From Salminus brasiliensis (Eukaryota > Chordata > Actinopteri > Characiformes > Bryconidae), in the NCBI RefSeq assembly GCF_030463535.1, contig NC_132899.1, positions 18,747,490 to 18,811,489 on the forward strand: 64,000 nt of DNA, in the 5' to 3' direction. Positions within the stretch are counted from its first letter, which is position 1. Every line of letters starts with the position of its first letter. The notes beneath the pieces are model-generated. The model did not search any database. It saw nothing but the letters and a program-made list of their open reading frames with translations, and was not told the origin of the DNA. A program made the position numbers and the translations under genes. Shown here one piece after another: positions 1-10,395 of the stretch.

Positions 1-591
1 ACATGTAACTACCAGACATGGTTTACAGATACGGCAAATTTACTAAAAAGTATAACACAAGAAAAAAATCATAAGGACAGACTTTATGTATTCAACTATG
101 TCAAGGAAAAGACTGACATTCTCTTTAAGTTCTTTAAGTAAAGGTTTTAACTGTGTGTGAACAATTAATGCTAATATATGTTATATATGTTGTGTTCAGT
201 AAATGTGTGCATGGATTTGTGTTTGACCTCACAGCATCAGCACAGGTGAGGAATGTTGTGTGTGCATCCTAGCATCACACACACCAAGAAGAATCTAACA
301 GTGTGGTGCAGATGGCTTCCTTCCAGCAGAGTGCCCTCTCAAGCAGCTGTCCCGAGCCTGTGTGCTCAGCCCTTCACGTACGAGACGCCGATGAGACAGC
401 AGATACAAGCAAGTATAGAAATGAAGTACTACACATGCAGCCAGTTCCAGGAACTATGCTGGGAAAAGAACAGCTACACGTCAACAGCTGAGCGTGTGGT
501 GGAAAGGGCGAGGCGGTTGGTGAAGAGGGGAAAAAGGAGGGGGGGGGACATATGCACTCTCATTAGCCAGCTCTAATCTGTTTGTCATAGG

Positions 592-667
592 CACTGTTCT
601 CTTTGTGGCATGCCTGGCATTCCTCTGGGCTGTTTACTGCACTCGGCCTTACGTAAAGGGTCGCTGA
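592..667 (+). CDS. Possible terminal exon encoding a C-terminal membrane segment
   Basis: After an AG at 590-591 there is a short frame (phase 1) that reads TVLFVACLAFLWAVYC followed by TRPYVKGR and a stop. That is a hydrophobic stretch of about 16 residues with a basic end, which looks like the last exon of a small membrane protein. A possible partner exon lies upstream: after an AG at 300-301, a frame stays open and a donor-like AA|GTATAG at 413 would give the matching phase. I do not recognise the protein. A chance open frame is a serious alternative. Confidence 0.2.
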
Positions 668-1539
668 TGGTGCACCCATCTCACTGTTTTCCCTGTCTGA
701 TTCCTGTATTGAATGGACTGTCCTTATCTAACCTACCAGTCTACTAGTCATTGACTCCTTAAAAAATATTCTTAAATACAACTCTCAGTTGCCGGGAGTA
801 GAACATGAAAGCATCCTGATGTACCGAAGACCATGATGTCTCGACTCAATACAGCAATAATGAGGAGCTGCTGAAAATGTGCCTTAAATTGACATGTTTA
901 AGGCAACCTAGAATAGAAAGCTATATTTACCTAGCAGCAGTTGAATTATAAGAGTTCAGCGCAAGGAAGTGTCAGACTGTGAATCTCATACACTGAATAT
1001 GGTGTAGATACTGGAGAGCAGTGTATCACCAGCAGACTCTGCTAGTTATGGGCCTACGGGTTGCTACGTGAACCAGGCTTCGTGGCACCAGCTTCTCCTG
1101 TGCCAGTGTCTGCAGAATGGGTGTATAAACTCAACATGCAACAAAGCTGGGGAAACGAGCAGGGGTCCGCTCTAGGCTAAAAGCATGTGGCTTTTACCTT
1201 GGGTGACTAAACAGCCATCTTTTCCCAGACACGTCCTCTTTTTGCAATGTGGAATTCGCATCCAGACAGGATTTGCATTGAGTTCACAGTGTTTGTTTCT
1301 ACAGTCACAACATTAGGTGCCAATTATTACAGCTTTAAACTATTGGTCCCTATACGCCTGCATCTACATGCAGCCAAAGACAAAAGACACCCATATTCAC
1401 CATTTGTGTTGGACAAAGATGGAATTTGGCCTCCCGTGCCATTGAACACACACATAAACACTAGTGAGTAATCATAAAAATTAATTACAATGTTCTTGTG
1501 ATAGTGCTAAAAAACAGGTCTCTCCTCCAAGTCATCACA

Positions 1540-1645
1540 GTGCCGTAAATATGCGACCAGAACCAGTCAGTTCAGAGGCAGCTTCTACCACCAAGCAATT
1601 AGGCTACTGAACAGGCAGTCACACAGTGTACCAGTTCACCTGTCT
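1540..1645 (+). mobile_element. Short LINE-like reverse-transcriptase tail remnant
   Basis: One frame reads as a short block resembling the final residues of non-LTR retrotransposon ORF2 proteins in fish: FRGSFYHQAIRLLN, of the general type F-R-x-S-F-x-x-x-A-I-R-L-L-N. No upstream reverse-transcriptase domain is visible, so this is a truncated fragment. The clade cannot be told from so little sequence. Confidence 0.4.
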
Positions 1646-2097
1646 CATCACACCTCCACCCCATACAAACACACTCTGTACCCTGCACTTACTCCCTAGA
1701 ACTGTTCCTATGCTCAGTCACACTACACTTGTATTCACTAGGCTTGTAGGCTTGTAGAAGAACCGCATCTGAGCATTTCCCCCAACCGAAGTCACATACT
1801 TGTGACAGGGCGATTAGGGAACGGGCCCAAGTACAGAGAGGAAAAATTGTAAGGACAGGTCTTAAGTGATGTGTGTAATGTGACTGTGGGTGGAAAGTTG
1901 CTCCCAGCTGGCTTTGATTCAGCAACCGTGGCAGCGGAGGTCCAACACGTTACCACTGCATCACCAGCAAGCACAGGCAATGTCTGGAATTGCACCCCTC
2001 AGAATAATGAAAAGAAAAAGGTGGGAAACCCAAACAAAGAGAATGCCAAGATGGCATCAGACTAAGGACAATTAGTACTAAAATGACTTAAGCTTAT

Positions 2098-2184
2098 TAA
2101 TACTACTACTACTACTACTACTACTACTAATAATAATAATAATAATAATAATTAAATAAATACATAAATAAATAAATAAATAAA
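2098..2184. repeat. Compound microsatellite (ACT)n-(AAT)n-(AAAT)n
   Basis: Uninterrupted ACT repeats pass directly into AAT repeats and then into AAAT repeats, about 85 bp in all. Confidence 0.95.
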
Positions 2185-4529
2185 ACCAAATAAATGCACC
2201 CAGCTCTCTCTCTTGCTCTCTGGAGATGGAACTGATTGATGCAGATCTTTAAACAATGAAACTGAAGCTCAAAGCTTCCTCTACTGTTAATTCAGAGTTT
2301 GGAGTATTTAGCTGAAATCTCATACTGGACACCCCTCTACAAAGGTACTGTATTACCCCTAGGAATTCTGGCAATTGGAGTTCACTTGGGTAACAGTGCC
2401 TCGCCAAAGTCACCCTCTGCTGGTAGGCGGCGCCACAGACTTTCCCCTTACAATTCTATTTACAAATCAAGAAACAACTAAAATTGTGTTTTGTTTTGTT
2501 CTTTTTTGGCACCTCTAATCTTCCCATGTTCAGTTTATTAGATTGTTAATTGCACAGTTTATTTATTTATTATTTCTATCTAATAACTGCTGTCAGGGAT
2601 GAGATTATCGAAACAGTTCACGTTTAGTAGTTGCTCTACTCAAACACGCCTTACTCAACTCATCAGTTAATTAGAAGGCAAATTGAGTTTGCTTAAGTAG
2701 GCCAATTGCAAAACTTTGCTGGAGACTTCAGACCAGCTGGAGTTTTCATCTTTCATTCAAATATTAAGAATAATGGACTCAATGGTGGAAAGAAGAAAAC
2801 TAAATCTTGAAATCATGAAATAAAATAGATTCCTCACATGCTTGTGAAATCTAGCTAAAGTATTCACATTGATATATTAAGGTCACTTGAGTGAGTAGGA
2901 ACATTTAAATGGTCAGTCATGCCTTTCTGTTTCACTGATGTATAAATATGAGATGACACATAGGTCAAACCAAGTTCAAGTGGTCATCCACCACTATGAG
3001 AAAGAGGAGAGGAGAAAGTGAGGCTGTGCTAAAACAACCCCTATGTTAAGCTTGGCGACTGCACTGCTGCCACTCTGTGGCCTCCACATCTCATTGCAAC
3101 AGGCCACTTCCTTCTGTTTGAGCTGTCTAGTGCCTTTACCGCCCTCTACAACAGTCCTGCTACTTCATCTGCAGCTCTATCTGCTTATTTAGCCTGAAAC
3201 TACTTCTTTAAATTCTTGCTTCTCTAAAATTGTCATTTAAAAAAAGATTGTGTTTCTGAAAATATGTAATTATTTTTTTGAACATTTAGAATCAAATGTA
3301 ATCGGCACATACATGACTGATCACTGTAAGATCCTAACAATTTTGCATTTTCTTAAGTAAGGGTTAAACACTGCAGCAACAGTTTTTGGCGCTCTTTTAA
3401 GATCCCATTCAGTGTTGTTTTGCTGATGTGTGCGAATGTTTCATGTTCGCTTTAGCACATGTGGTTTCTGACTGATACTTACACAAGCAAAATCTTAAAC
3501 GGACAAAGAAGAAGCCGTGAAAGTGTCCCACAAGTCCCACAAGTACTTTTGGTAACACTGTATGTTTGTGAGCTGGTCATTTAGAACTGAAGAATGAAGA
3601 ACACCTTGGGAGGATACAGTAAAAAAGTGACGGCATTTAATTAGAATCACAAATAGCTCTTTCAGCTGACACCTTTATCTTGATCAAGGGCAGTTAGTTC
3701 AACCTGAACTGAACCAACGCTTTTACAACTCATACATTGAACTGATCATGTATCATTTGATATTTTCAGGTGTTTTTAGAACATCTGTCATGATATAAAA
3801 CAAGTCTTAAAGGTGTAAGTATGTGAATTTGGTTGGTGAGAAATGCTCAGATGACGTTTAGCAAGTGTGTTTACAACCCTGTTACTTTGCCTTTGAGAAT
3901 GAAATACGCTGATTTTCCTTTTACAGAGAAAAATATAAAGCTCTGCTTATATTGGCTGGTTGACAACACCACCAAAAACTTGCTGAACTCGCATATTATA
4001 GCACAGTTTTCTAAGAGTCTTACTGTATAGTTTTGCAGTTCTATAATTATCTCATCTTAGTGCGATGGGAGGGTTGAAGAGATTGTAGCTGTGTTAGCTT
4101 TTAGCCTCACCCTCATTCATTTCCCCAGCTTTGGCTTTTCCAAGTCTTACTAATAAAAAAAATAAGCCAGTACTTTCCCTTCTGATGTGATCGTCTCCAG
4201 TTTGGTAGTCGGCTGGGGTAGTCCCGTTTGTTTTCGAGGGAGTGGGCAATCTAGAGAGGAGATTGTAAAAGGGTAGCATCAGCTTGTAGCTGAAAGCAAA
4301 TCCCTGTTTGCTTTCCTGGCTTTCGCCTTGTCACATGCCAAGTTTGAAAAAGCTGAGTCTTGGACTTGTGCTTGTGGGATGGGTTTATTTAAATATATTT
4401 GGGGTGTAAATATAATGAGTCAGGAGTGTTATGTAACAGTTTGTGGGTTTTGGAATTGGCCCTGTTGTAATTATGCCTGAAGTTCTTTAAAAATAAGAGA
4501 CAGACGTTTTTGAGGTTCATCATTGACTG

Positions 4530-4979
4530 ACATTCTAGGGGCTCAGCTACTTTACGTTGCACCCATTGCTTGTCTAGCTTGTCTAGTCCCTGTAGAGAAA
4601 TATTACCAATAGAGTAGGACAATCTGAAGCAGAGAAACATGAACCTATTGGCGTGGGCTGGAGGAGTATAAAGCCCCCCAGCTGTGGAGCAGTGCAACTG
4701 TGTTTTCTGGAATAATGGTGCTTCATCCAATACTTTTGGGGTGAGTTAGGGATAAGGTGAGTTGGGGATCATCAAACATCCTGACCTCACTAAAGCTGCT
4801 GTCGCTAAATGCAATCAAATCTTCATAGCAATGCTCCAATAAGAAAGAAAGGTAGAAAGCCTTCCCTGGACACTAGAGTCTGTTACTGCAACAAAAGCAG
4901 GATACATCTTTTGTGAATATGCTTGATTTTGGAAGAAACTAATTTGAGCAGGTGTCCCAATACTTTTGTCTAGTGTAGT
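4530..4979 (-). mobile_element. MITE, CACTATATGGACAAAA family, copy 1
   Basis: The right end carries the complement of the family terminus (cccaatacttttgtctagtg). The interior shares long blocks with copies at 10396-10820 and 43147-43560: a cttcatccaatacttttggg block, a block rich in ctgtggagcagtg, and agccttccctggaca. The left terminus is decayed. Orientation is opposite to the 10.4 kb copy. There is no coding capacity, so this is a non-autonomous DNA element. Confidence 0.7.
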
Positions 4980-5337
4980 TCTATGTAAACAATTAGAAAC
5001 AATTTAGTACAAATTGACTATAGACACTCAAAGAAGTATTTGAATACTAAAATAGTTCTTTGCCTGGTTAAATAGTATATGATGATTATTTAAAGACCCT
5101 TTTAAAATGGTCTCAGAGTGTAGCATCAAAACTGGACAGCATGGTTTTCTGCAGCTTGCTTTTTGCTTTTTTGCTGAACTCATCATCAAAGCTGCCCAAA
5201 GCGAGTTTTCATGTGCACGTTAGCATCTTCCATAAGAAGTGCAACACCAAAGCCGTCTGTAAAAGAGCGCTGGTGTGAAATTCAGAGCTGTAACTTCCCT
5301 TTGAATGGCTAGTGCAGCCCGCCTTGCTGCAGTGTGG

Positions 5338-5346
5338 TATATAAAG
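5338..5346 (+). promoter_or_regulatory. TATA box of the D8C-C1q gene
   Basis: TATATAAAG is a near-consensus TATA box. Transcription would be expected to start about 25-30 bp downstream, near 5368-5375. That places a short leader exon up to a good donor at 5413 (AAAG|GTAAGC), just ahead of the exon that begins with the signal-peptide ATG. Confidence 0.6.
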
Positions 5347-5388
5347 CCTGTCCAAATACAGCATTCGGACTTTTTTCGTTTCTGAGAC

Positions 5389-5412
5389 ATGAGATGTCCC
5401 TTCAGTGAAAAG
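5389..5412 (+). other. Leader exon end with an alternative in-frame ATG
   Basis: Between the TATA box and the donor at 5413 an ATG at 5389 opens eight codons that stay in frame with the next exon at 5546. Its use would add eight residues, including a cysteine, before the signal peptide. I prefer the start at 5546, because the downstream peptide is a more typical secretion signal and the upstream ATG lies only about 20 bp from the expected cap site. A second ATG at 5394 is out of frame and short. Confidence 0.4.
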
Positions 5413-5545
5413 GTAAGCAGCAAAAAAATGGCAAATGACATATTAGTTGATTTAATATCACATATCACATATTTACTGCAAAAATAAACAACCTTTGCAT
5501 TTTCAACATGGTTCAAGGATCTATTACTGAACAAATCCAATACAG

Positions 5546-5620
5546 ATGGCTGCCTCAGGCATTCAGGTGATGACCATGCTGCTTGTCTGTGCAGCCGGCA
5601 TAGAGGGGACTGGGCAATCG
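5546..5620 (+). CDS. D8C-C1q gene, exon 1: signal peptide
   Basis: Twenty-five codons beginning with ATG right after an AG acceptor. The core is VMTMLLVCAAG, a typical hydrophobic signal sequence. It ends in phase 0 at a GTAAGC donor. Confidence 0.75.
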
Positions 5621-8600
5621 GTAAGCAGAGACTAATCCGAAATTAAAACGAAAAAATGGATGTTGGATAGCATGCAGTATAGTATAGTATACTGTAGTAC
5701 AGTAAACTGTTTTCCATGCAGAGTTAACAGCACTTAGTTAAATATGTACTATTGAAGTATATGTTTTAATTATATCTATGACTGATGTTGCCTGTTCCAC
5801 GTTAGATTGCCTTAAATTGTTCTACTTACAGTATCTTACATTTAAGAAACACCATGATAATTATTATATATTTATTATAATTATAATAAAAAACTATAAA
5901 TGATCATTTATTATAATAATTATAATAAAAAAAAATAAATTCAATATAATATAATTATAATATAAAATAAAATATATCTAATATATTTATTGAATAATTA
6001 TATATACAATAATTATTAAATAAAAAAATCCATATTTACCAGGTGTCACTATCAGTAGTGATTACTAAGATAGGATAATGAACTTAATAATACTTTAATT
6101 ATTATATCATAATTGTTCTCTCATGGCCGTCTAGCTTGAGATGAAGATGTTGAGACACGAAGACCAGCTTGTACAGCAGCAACTCTCTCTAGTGTATAAG
6201 GTATGGTATGAGTGCATGTTTTATGCCTTATTATGAATAAACAGACCAAATAATAATTCATGTTTTTTGGATTTTCATTTTTCAGGAGGTAGAAAAACTG
6301 AGACGTGATCAAGCTTTGATGAAGCAGAAACAAGAGGACATGAACCAGGTGATGGCAAATATTTCTTATTTTGAGAGCAATATAATAATATGATACATGA
6401 ACTACAAAGGGCGTCTGAGTGGCCTAGCCATATAAGCATTAGCCCTTTCATCAGGAGATTCCTAGGGCTAGAAGTCCTAGGGTCCTAAATTGGCCTTACT
6501 CTTCCTTACTCTCTACCTTTCCCCTGATCGCTCAGCGCGGTGCTAGTCAGTGCAGGGAGGGGTCTGTAAGCTGACAAACAGAACTGGCACTTGAGGCTGT
6601 GAGGCTGAGGCCATGTGCTTTCAGCTGTCCAATAATGTTGCCTTAGCAGCAGTTATAAAAGATGTGGTGGATAGCTTCAGGTGACTGGGAGGAAGCCCAT
6701 TCTACCTTTCACCCTCTCAGCACTAGTGTCTTCAGGTGATAGGGGGAGTTCTAGGTACTGGGTGGGAATTGGAAATGACTAAATATGGGGTGAAAACTAA
6801 GCTAAAATGAACAAACAAAAAAAATGACAAATATGCCAGGGAATCTTGAAAATGAGACTAAAATAATAGACTAAAATAAATAAAAATAAATAATAAATTA
6901 GGCTTTAATATATCATTATTTGCGATGGAGCATCAGGGCTCACGGGCAAATGCAGTGATTTGTCAATTTATAAACAACAAAATAAACATATCTAACAAAA
7001 AATGCTTTTTTTTTTTTTTTGCAGGCCATAATGCACTGTGCACAAATGCAAACATCTGTAGAAACGGAGCTCAATGTGACTTCCCTGCAAAAAGGTCAGT
7101 GCGTAGTTATTGCATTCAACGGTAGCAGAATGCTTTTTGGTGTTGTAAAGAGACCTTTACAAAATGTACTTTAAAAACAGACTTTCCATCACAACAGATA
7201 TATAATAATATAATATAATAATATAATAATAATGAATGGTTTCATTAAAGTCACCAATACTGGAACTGAGGGCAAAATGACCTACACATAGACCTTCACC
7301 CTTAAAACTAAAGATGCCTTACTGGTGCTTTGCCTGGACGTATAGTTCTAAAAGAAATCTTCACTTGATACAGAACCTTTTCATTATGCAGCAGTTCTTT
7401 TACAAACTTTACAAAGGTTACAAACGTTATTTCTTTTTTAAAGAACCACTAATTTACGTTCCCACACTGTTAAAATAGGTACATTTGGAGGTTCTTCAAC
7501 TTGAAACTTATAAGGTGCCTCAAGAAAATGTCCTCAAAGCACCTTAAGAGGTTCCTCTACAGTTTCAAAGTAAAGAACATCTAACGGTTCCTCAAGGACC
7601 TTATTCTTTTAACAGGGAACATCAGTGGTTCTTCAGCAGTATCACCACTAAAAGCTCTATGATATCTGTACTAGGCAGCAGCCCTGTACCGTACCCCTTT
7701 GCCCATGACGATGACGATGCTGAGGACAACAGTGACGCAGCCCCTGACCCTTGCTATCACTACACTGTGTTGGACCAGCCGTGGAGAGCCACCAACTTCA
7801 GCACCAAGAATGTTGCCTGTGACCGCCGTGTGCAGTGGAAGGGCTGGTACCGCCTGTTCTACCGTGGCAAGACAATCCAGATGCCGGAGCGCTGCGTGAG
7901 GAAGGAGATGTGCGGCACCCACGCCCCGCTGTGGCTGGTGGGCGGCCACCCGCGCATCCGCGACGGCATCGTCACTCGCAAAGTCTGCGGCAACTGGAAC
8001 AAAAACTGCTGCACCTTCAAATCCCCGCCCATCCAAGTGAAAGCCTGCAGGGGCAATTACTACGTCTACAAGTTCGTCAAGCCGCAGACCTGCCATTTAG
8101 CCTACTGTGCAGGTGGGGCTTGACTTTCAGCTCAACTTTCAGCCCAAATACAACCCTGAATGTGGCAGAACTGTCTGAGCTCTGCTTCTGTCTTTCAGAT
8201 ATTAACACTCTTATGTGCGGGAGGTGCAAGAAAGATGAAATCTGCACCAGCAGGGACAAGATCAGCTGGTTCTGTAAGAAAACAAGAAGACGAGGTGAGT
8301 CTTGGTCCTCTGCTGATACCCAGCAAAAACGTCTGAAAGCATGGTTTTTAATATTTGTCTGAAAATGTATGAAATTACTAAAATGAGAAGAAGAAAATGT
8401 GAAGCTTCCCGGGTTTTAAATAAGTCGTAAGAGGAAAGCTTTATATATGCATAATAAATAAATACATAAATAAATATCATAATTTTGATGTTAATATTGA
8501 TACCAAGTGTAGAATCACAATGCTCGATAGCAAAAGAAAATATGACAAATAAGATTGTGTGAATAATTATGTGAATTACTGAAAGCTTTTAAGTGGTTAC

Positions 8601-10182
8601 AGCGCCACCTTGTGGACGATCTTGCTATATGTGAGTAAGTAAGTTTGCCAGGGGCTGGATTCACAAAACTGTTTTCAAAAAAGAAATTGTTTCCAATATC
8701 TGCTTTTCCCTAAATTCTTAAGTGAAGTCTTAAGAGTGGTCCAATTTTTCTTCAGATCATTTCACCTAAGAAATATTCTAGAAACAGTTGGTATTCTCAA
8801 AACACAAACACAAGCTTCAATATTTTTTAAGCTCGTCCTACAGTGTAAGAATTCAGTAGGTAAGCGTCTAAAATGATCTGTTTAAATGGTTGAATTACAG
8901 AATGAAAGTCTGATGTAACTGGATTAAAAGTGGAGACTGTTCTTTAAGTACTGTCAAGGAGATTCACCTCAAGCTCTTGACCTTGACCTTGACCTCATTT
9001 GACCTAAATAAGAAAGCAACAAAGAGCATCTTAAGAAGATCTTAAGAACATAATGAAGAGAATATTTGAAAGATTTTTTTTGAAGAATTATATTTAAGAA
9101 CATTCTTCTGAACTTCTTAGTGTTTATTTTAAGATCCTTTGTGAGCTTTTGTGAATCTGGCCCCAGATCCTTAAGGTGCTTTGAAACTAAAAATACTTAT
9201 AATATGAACCTCAAGGGGTGATTTCCCCAGACACAGATTAAGCCTAGACCTGGACTAAACACTTAGCAAAAAGGGTTTTATATAGTACCAAAAAGTATAT
9301 ACAACATGTATATATAATTGTATTGCATAGAAGTCTGTCAAATAGACTGGTGACCATTTCCAATTTCCAATTCTAGGAGATTATTGTATGTATTGAGTTG
9401 AATTTATTCATAAAAACTAATCATCATCAGTCAATATATCAAAGTATTTTTTATCCATGCAGAAGGCACAGCATTTTGTGTGAAAATTTTCCACTGAAAG
9501 GAAACTATTGTCCATGACCAGGCTAAATCCCTGTATGAGAAACAGATAATTGGGGCTAGCCACTGATTAAGCCTAGTCTTGGGCTGAACTGCAGTGTCCT
9601 AGTCCAGGCTAAACCTTAATCTAGTCTGACAAATGAGTTTGAAACAAATGCCAAAAAATATTCATTCAGTAATTTTTTTATTGAATTTCTTTTTTATCAG
9701 TAGAAGTCTTTCAGTCTGAATTCTAAGATAAAGGAATTTTGTCTGATCACTGCAACATTTTCTCTCCTGATAATTTAGTCAACACCAAAGTCCACTTCTT
9801 CGCCTCCTACCCTGCCAGTCTGCAAGGCAAAGTGAACCGCATCCAGTTCAGGAAAGTGTATGTGAACGTGGGACAGGCCTTCAACAGCCGCACAGGCGTG
9901 TTCACCACTCCGGTCACAGGCGTCTATCAGTTCTTCTTCTCCACTCAGAGTGGAGCAGGTGGTGCTAAGACGGACTTGTGGCTCGTTGTAAACGGCTACT
10001 GGGTTGCTATGTCTCACACCCGTACCGCTAGCTCAAGCTCCGTGGGTAGTCTGTCCACATACATGACCTCTCTGCGCAAAGGTGCCTTGGTGTATGTGAC
10101 CCATAACTGTGGCAACTCTTGGGCCAATTCGGCCTCCAATACCATTACATTTGGGGGTTCGCTGCTTTTAGTACGAAACTAA
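5546..10182 (+). CDS. Secreted coiled-coil/D8C/C1q-domain protein (403 aa, seven coding exons)
   Basis: The exons are 5546-5620, 6135-6200, 6286-6348, 7025-7094, 7675-8112, 8199-8294 and 9779-10182. All introns are GT/AG, and the exons join in frame to 403 residues. In order: a hydrophobic signal peptide (residues 1 to about 22); a charged, Leu/Met-spaced coiled-coil-like stalk (26-91) with one cysteine and an N-glycosylation site; an acidic linker around 103-112; an eight-cysteine D8C domain (about 118-237) with its CGT, NCC and VKAC motifs, as in uromodulin, GP2 and OIT3; a four-cysteine EGF-like piece (238-270); and a C1q domain (270-403) containing FNSRTGVFTTPVTGVYQF. D8C proteins and C1q proteins are both secreted. 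C1q domains form trimers, so I infer a trimeric secreted lectin- or immune-like or matrix protein. The ligand is unknown, and I cannot give an established gene name. Confidence 0.85.
6135..6200 (+). CDS. D8C-C1q gene, exon 2: coiled-coil stalk
   Basis: Twenty-two codons in phase 0 between TCTAG and GTATGG. The residues are rich in Leu, Gln, Glu and Lys, with heptad-like spacing. The following intron is only 85 bp. Confidence 0.65.
6286..6348 (+). CDS. D8C-C1q gene, exon 3: coiled-coil stalk
   Basis: Twenty-one codons in phase 0 between TTTCAG and GTGATG, starting EVEKLRRDQALMKQKQ. It continues the stalk of exon 2. Both exons are whole multiples of three, so either could be skipped without breaking the frame. 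Confidence 0.7.
6406..6780 (+). mobile_element. Degenerate tRNA-derived SINE (family 2)
   Basis: Lies in intron 3 of the D8C-C1q gene. It begins gcgtctgagtggcctagcc, followed by gcattagccctttcatc, and later has blocks shared with copies near 29.4, 50.8 and 55.3 kb: the ttggccttactct block, the cttagcagcagtt block and the gataggggga block near the 3' end. Confidence 0.6.
7025..7094 (+). CDS. D8C-C1q gene, exon 4: end of the stalk
   Basis: Seventy bases after a long T tract and GCAG acceptor. It encodes AIMHCAQMQTSVETELNVTS and ends in phase 1 at GTCAGT. It carries the lone stalk cysteine, a candidate for an interchain disulfide, and an N-V-T glycosylation site. Confidence 0.7.
7462..7625. repeat. 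Palindromic MITE of the ggttcctt type, copy 1
   Basis: The two halves are rough reverse complements built from aggttcttcaa / aagcaccttaagaggttcc motifs. The same motifs occur at 23755-23945. It sits just ahead of the D8C exon. Confidence 0.6.
7675..8112 (+). CDS. D8C-C1q gene, exon 5: acidic linker and D8C domain
   Basis: The D8C domain lies in a single exon in phase 1 at both ends, as expected of a mobile domain. After an FAHDDDDAEDN linker come C-Y-H-Y-T-V-L-D-x-P-W-R, then VQWKGWYRLFYRG, RCVRKEMCGTHAPLWLVGG, NWNKNCC and AYC. This matches the cysteine and aromatic pattern of the GP2/uromodulin D8C domain. It is GC-rich at third positions compared with its introns. A long antisense open frame here is a shadow. 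Confidence 0.9.
8199..8294 (+). CDS. D8C-C1q gene, exon 6: reduced EGF-like module
   Basis: Thirty-two codons in phase 1 encode CGRCKKDEICTSRDKISWFC and a basic end. GP2 and uromodulin relatives carry a related cysteine-rich EGF-like piece right after D8C. Here only four cysteines remain. Confidence 0.8.
8651..9164. mobile_element. Palindromic MITE with ggggctggattcacaaaa ends
   Basis: The left end ggggctggattcacaaaa and the right end ttttgtgaatctggcccc are reverse complements with two differences. Internally, cttaag-rich stretches on both sides pair further. The element is about 514 bp, in the last intron of the D8C-C1q gene, with no coding capacity. Confidence 0.75.
9230..9636. mobile_element. 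Palindromic element with agattaagcctag ends
   Basis: The left arm cagattaagcctagacctgg is the near complement of the right arm ccaggctaaaccttaatcta. An internal block (ctgattaagcctagtcttgg) repeats the arm sequence. A short relative lies at about 51648-51694. Confidence 0.6.
9779..10182 (+). CDS. D8C-C1q gene, exon 7: C1q domain and stop
   Basis: The exon starts in phase 1 after TTTAG. It encodes VNTKVHFFASYP, the core C1q signature with F-x-x-x-x-G-V-F and G-V-Y-x-F-x-F, and the closing NTITFGGSLLLVRN before TAA at 10180-10182. This is the usual final-exon arrangement of C1q-domain proteins. Confidence 0.9.
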
Positions 10183-10395
10183 AAAAGCTAACTTGGCCAC
10201 CATAATGACTCTGTAATGTTTTTTTTTTCAGCTAAGCTATTTCTATTACTTGTATGTAGCCTTATTTTAATCAGTCACACTGAAACTAGTAAAATGTACG
10301 TAAATGTCAAACGTATAGAGGCTGAAACTCCCAAAAGGCCTGAAAAGTTCTGAAAAAGTGATATTCTGTATCTACATGATTCAACTGTGTACATA

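Larger units (their letters stand above)
1..5337. other. Region upstream of the D8C-C1q gene, mostly non-coding
   Basis: No confident gene was found here. The stretch is AT-rich and carries a doubtful membrane-segment exon near 592-667, a LINE-like scrap near 1540-1645, a microsatellite at 2098-2184 and a MITE at about 4530-4979. The short open frames in it show no recognisable domain. The open frame at 253-576 may contain part of a real exon, because it is followed by the membrane-segment exon, but I cannot show this. Confidence 0.6.

Noticed and set aside
253..576. 107-codon open frame treated as a whole gene
   Set aside because: No recognisable domain, a low-complexity basic end, and possible splice sites inside it. 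Only the exon hypothesis linked to 592-667 is kept, at low confidence.
7671..8096. 141-codon antisense open frame across the D8C exon
   Set aside because: It mirrors the GC-rich coding exon on the + strand and shows no known domain. It is a codon-bias shadow.
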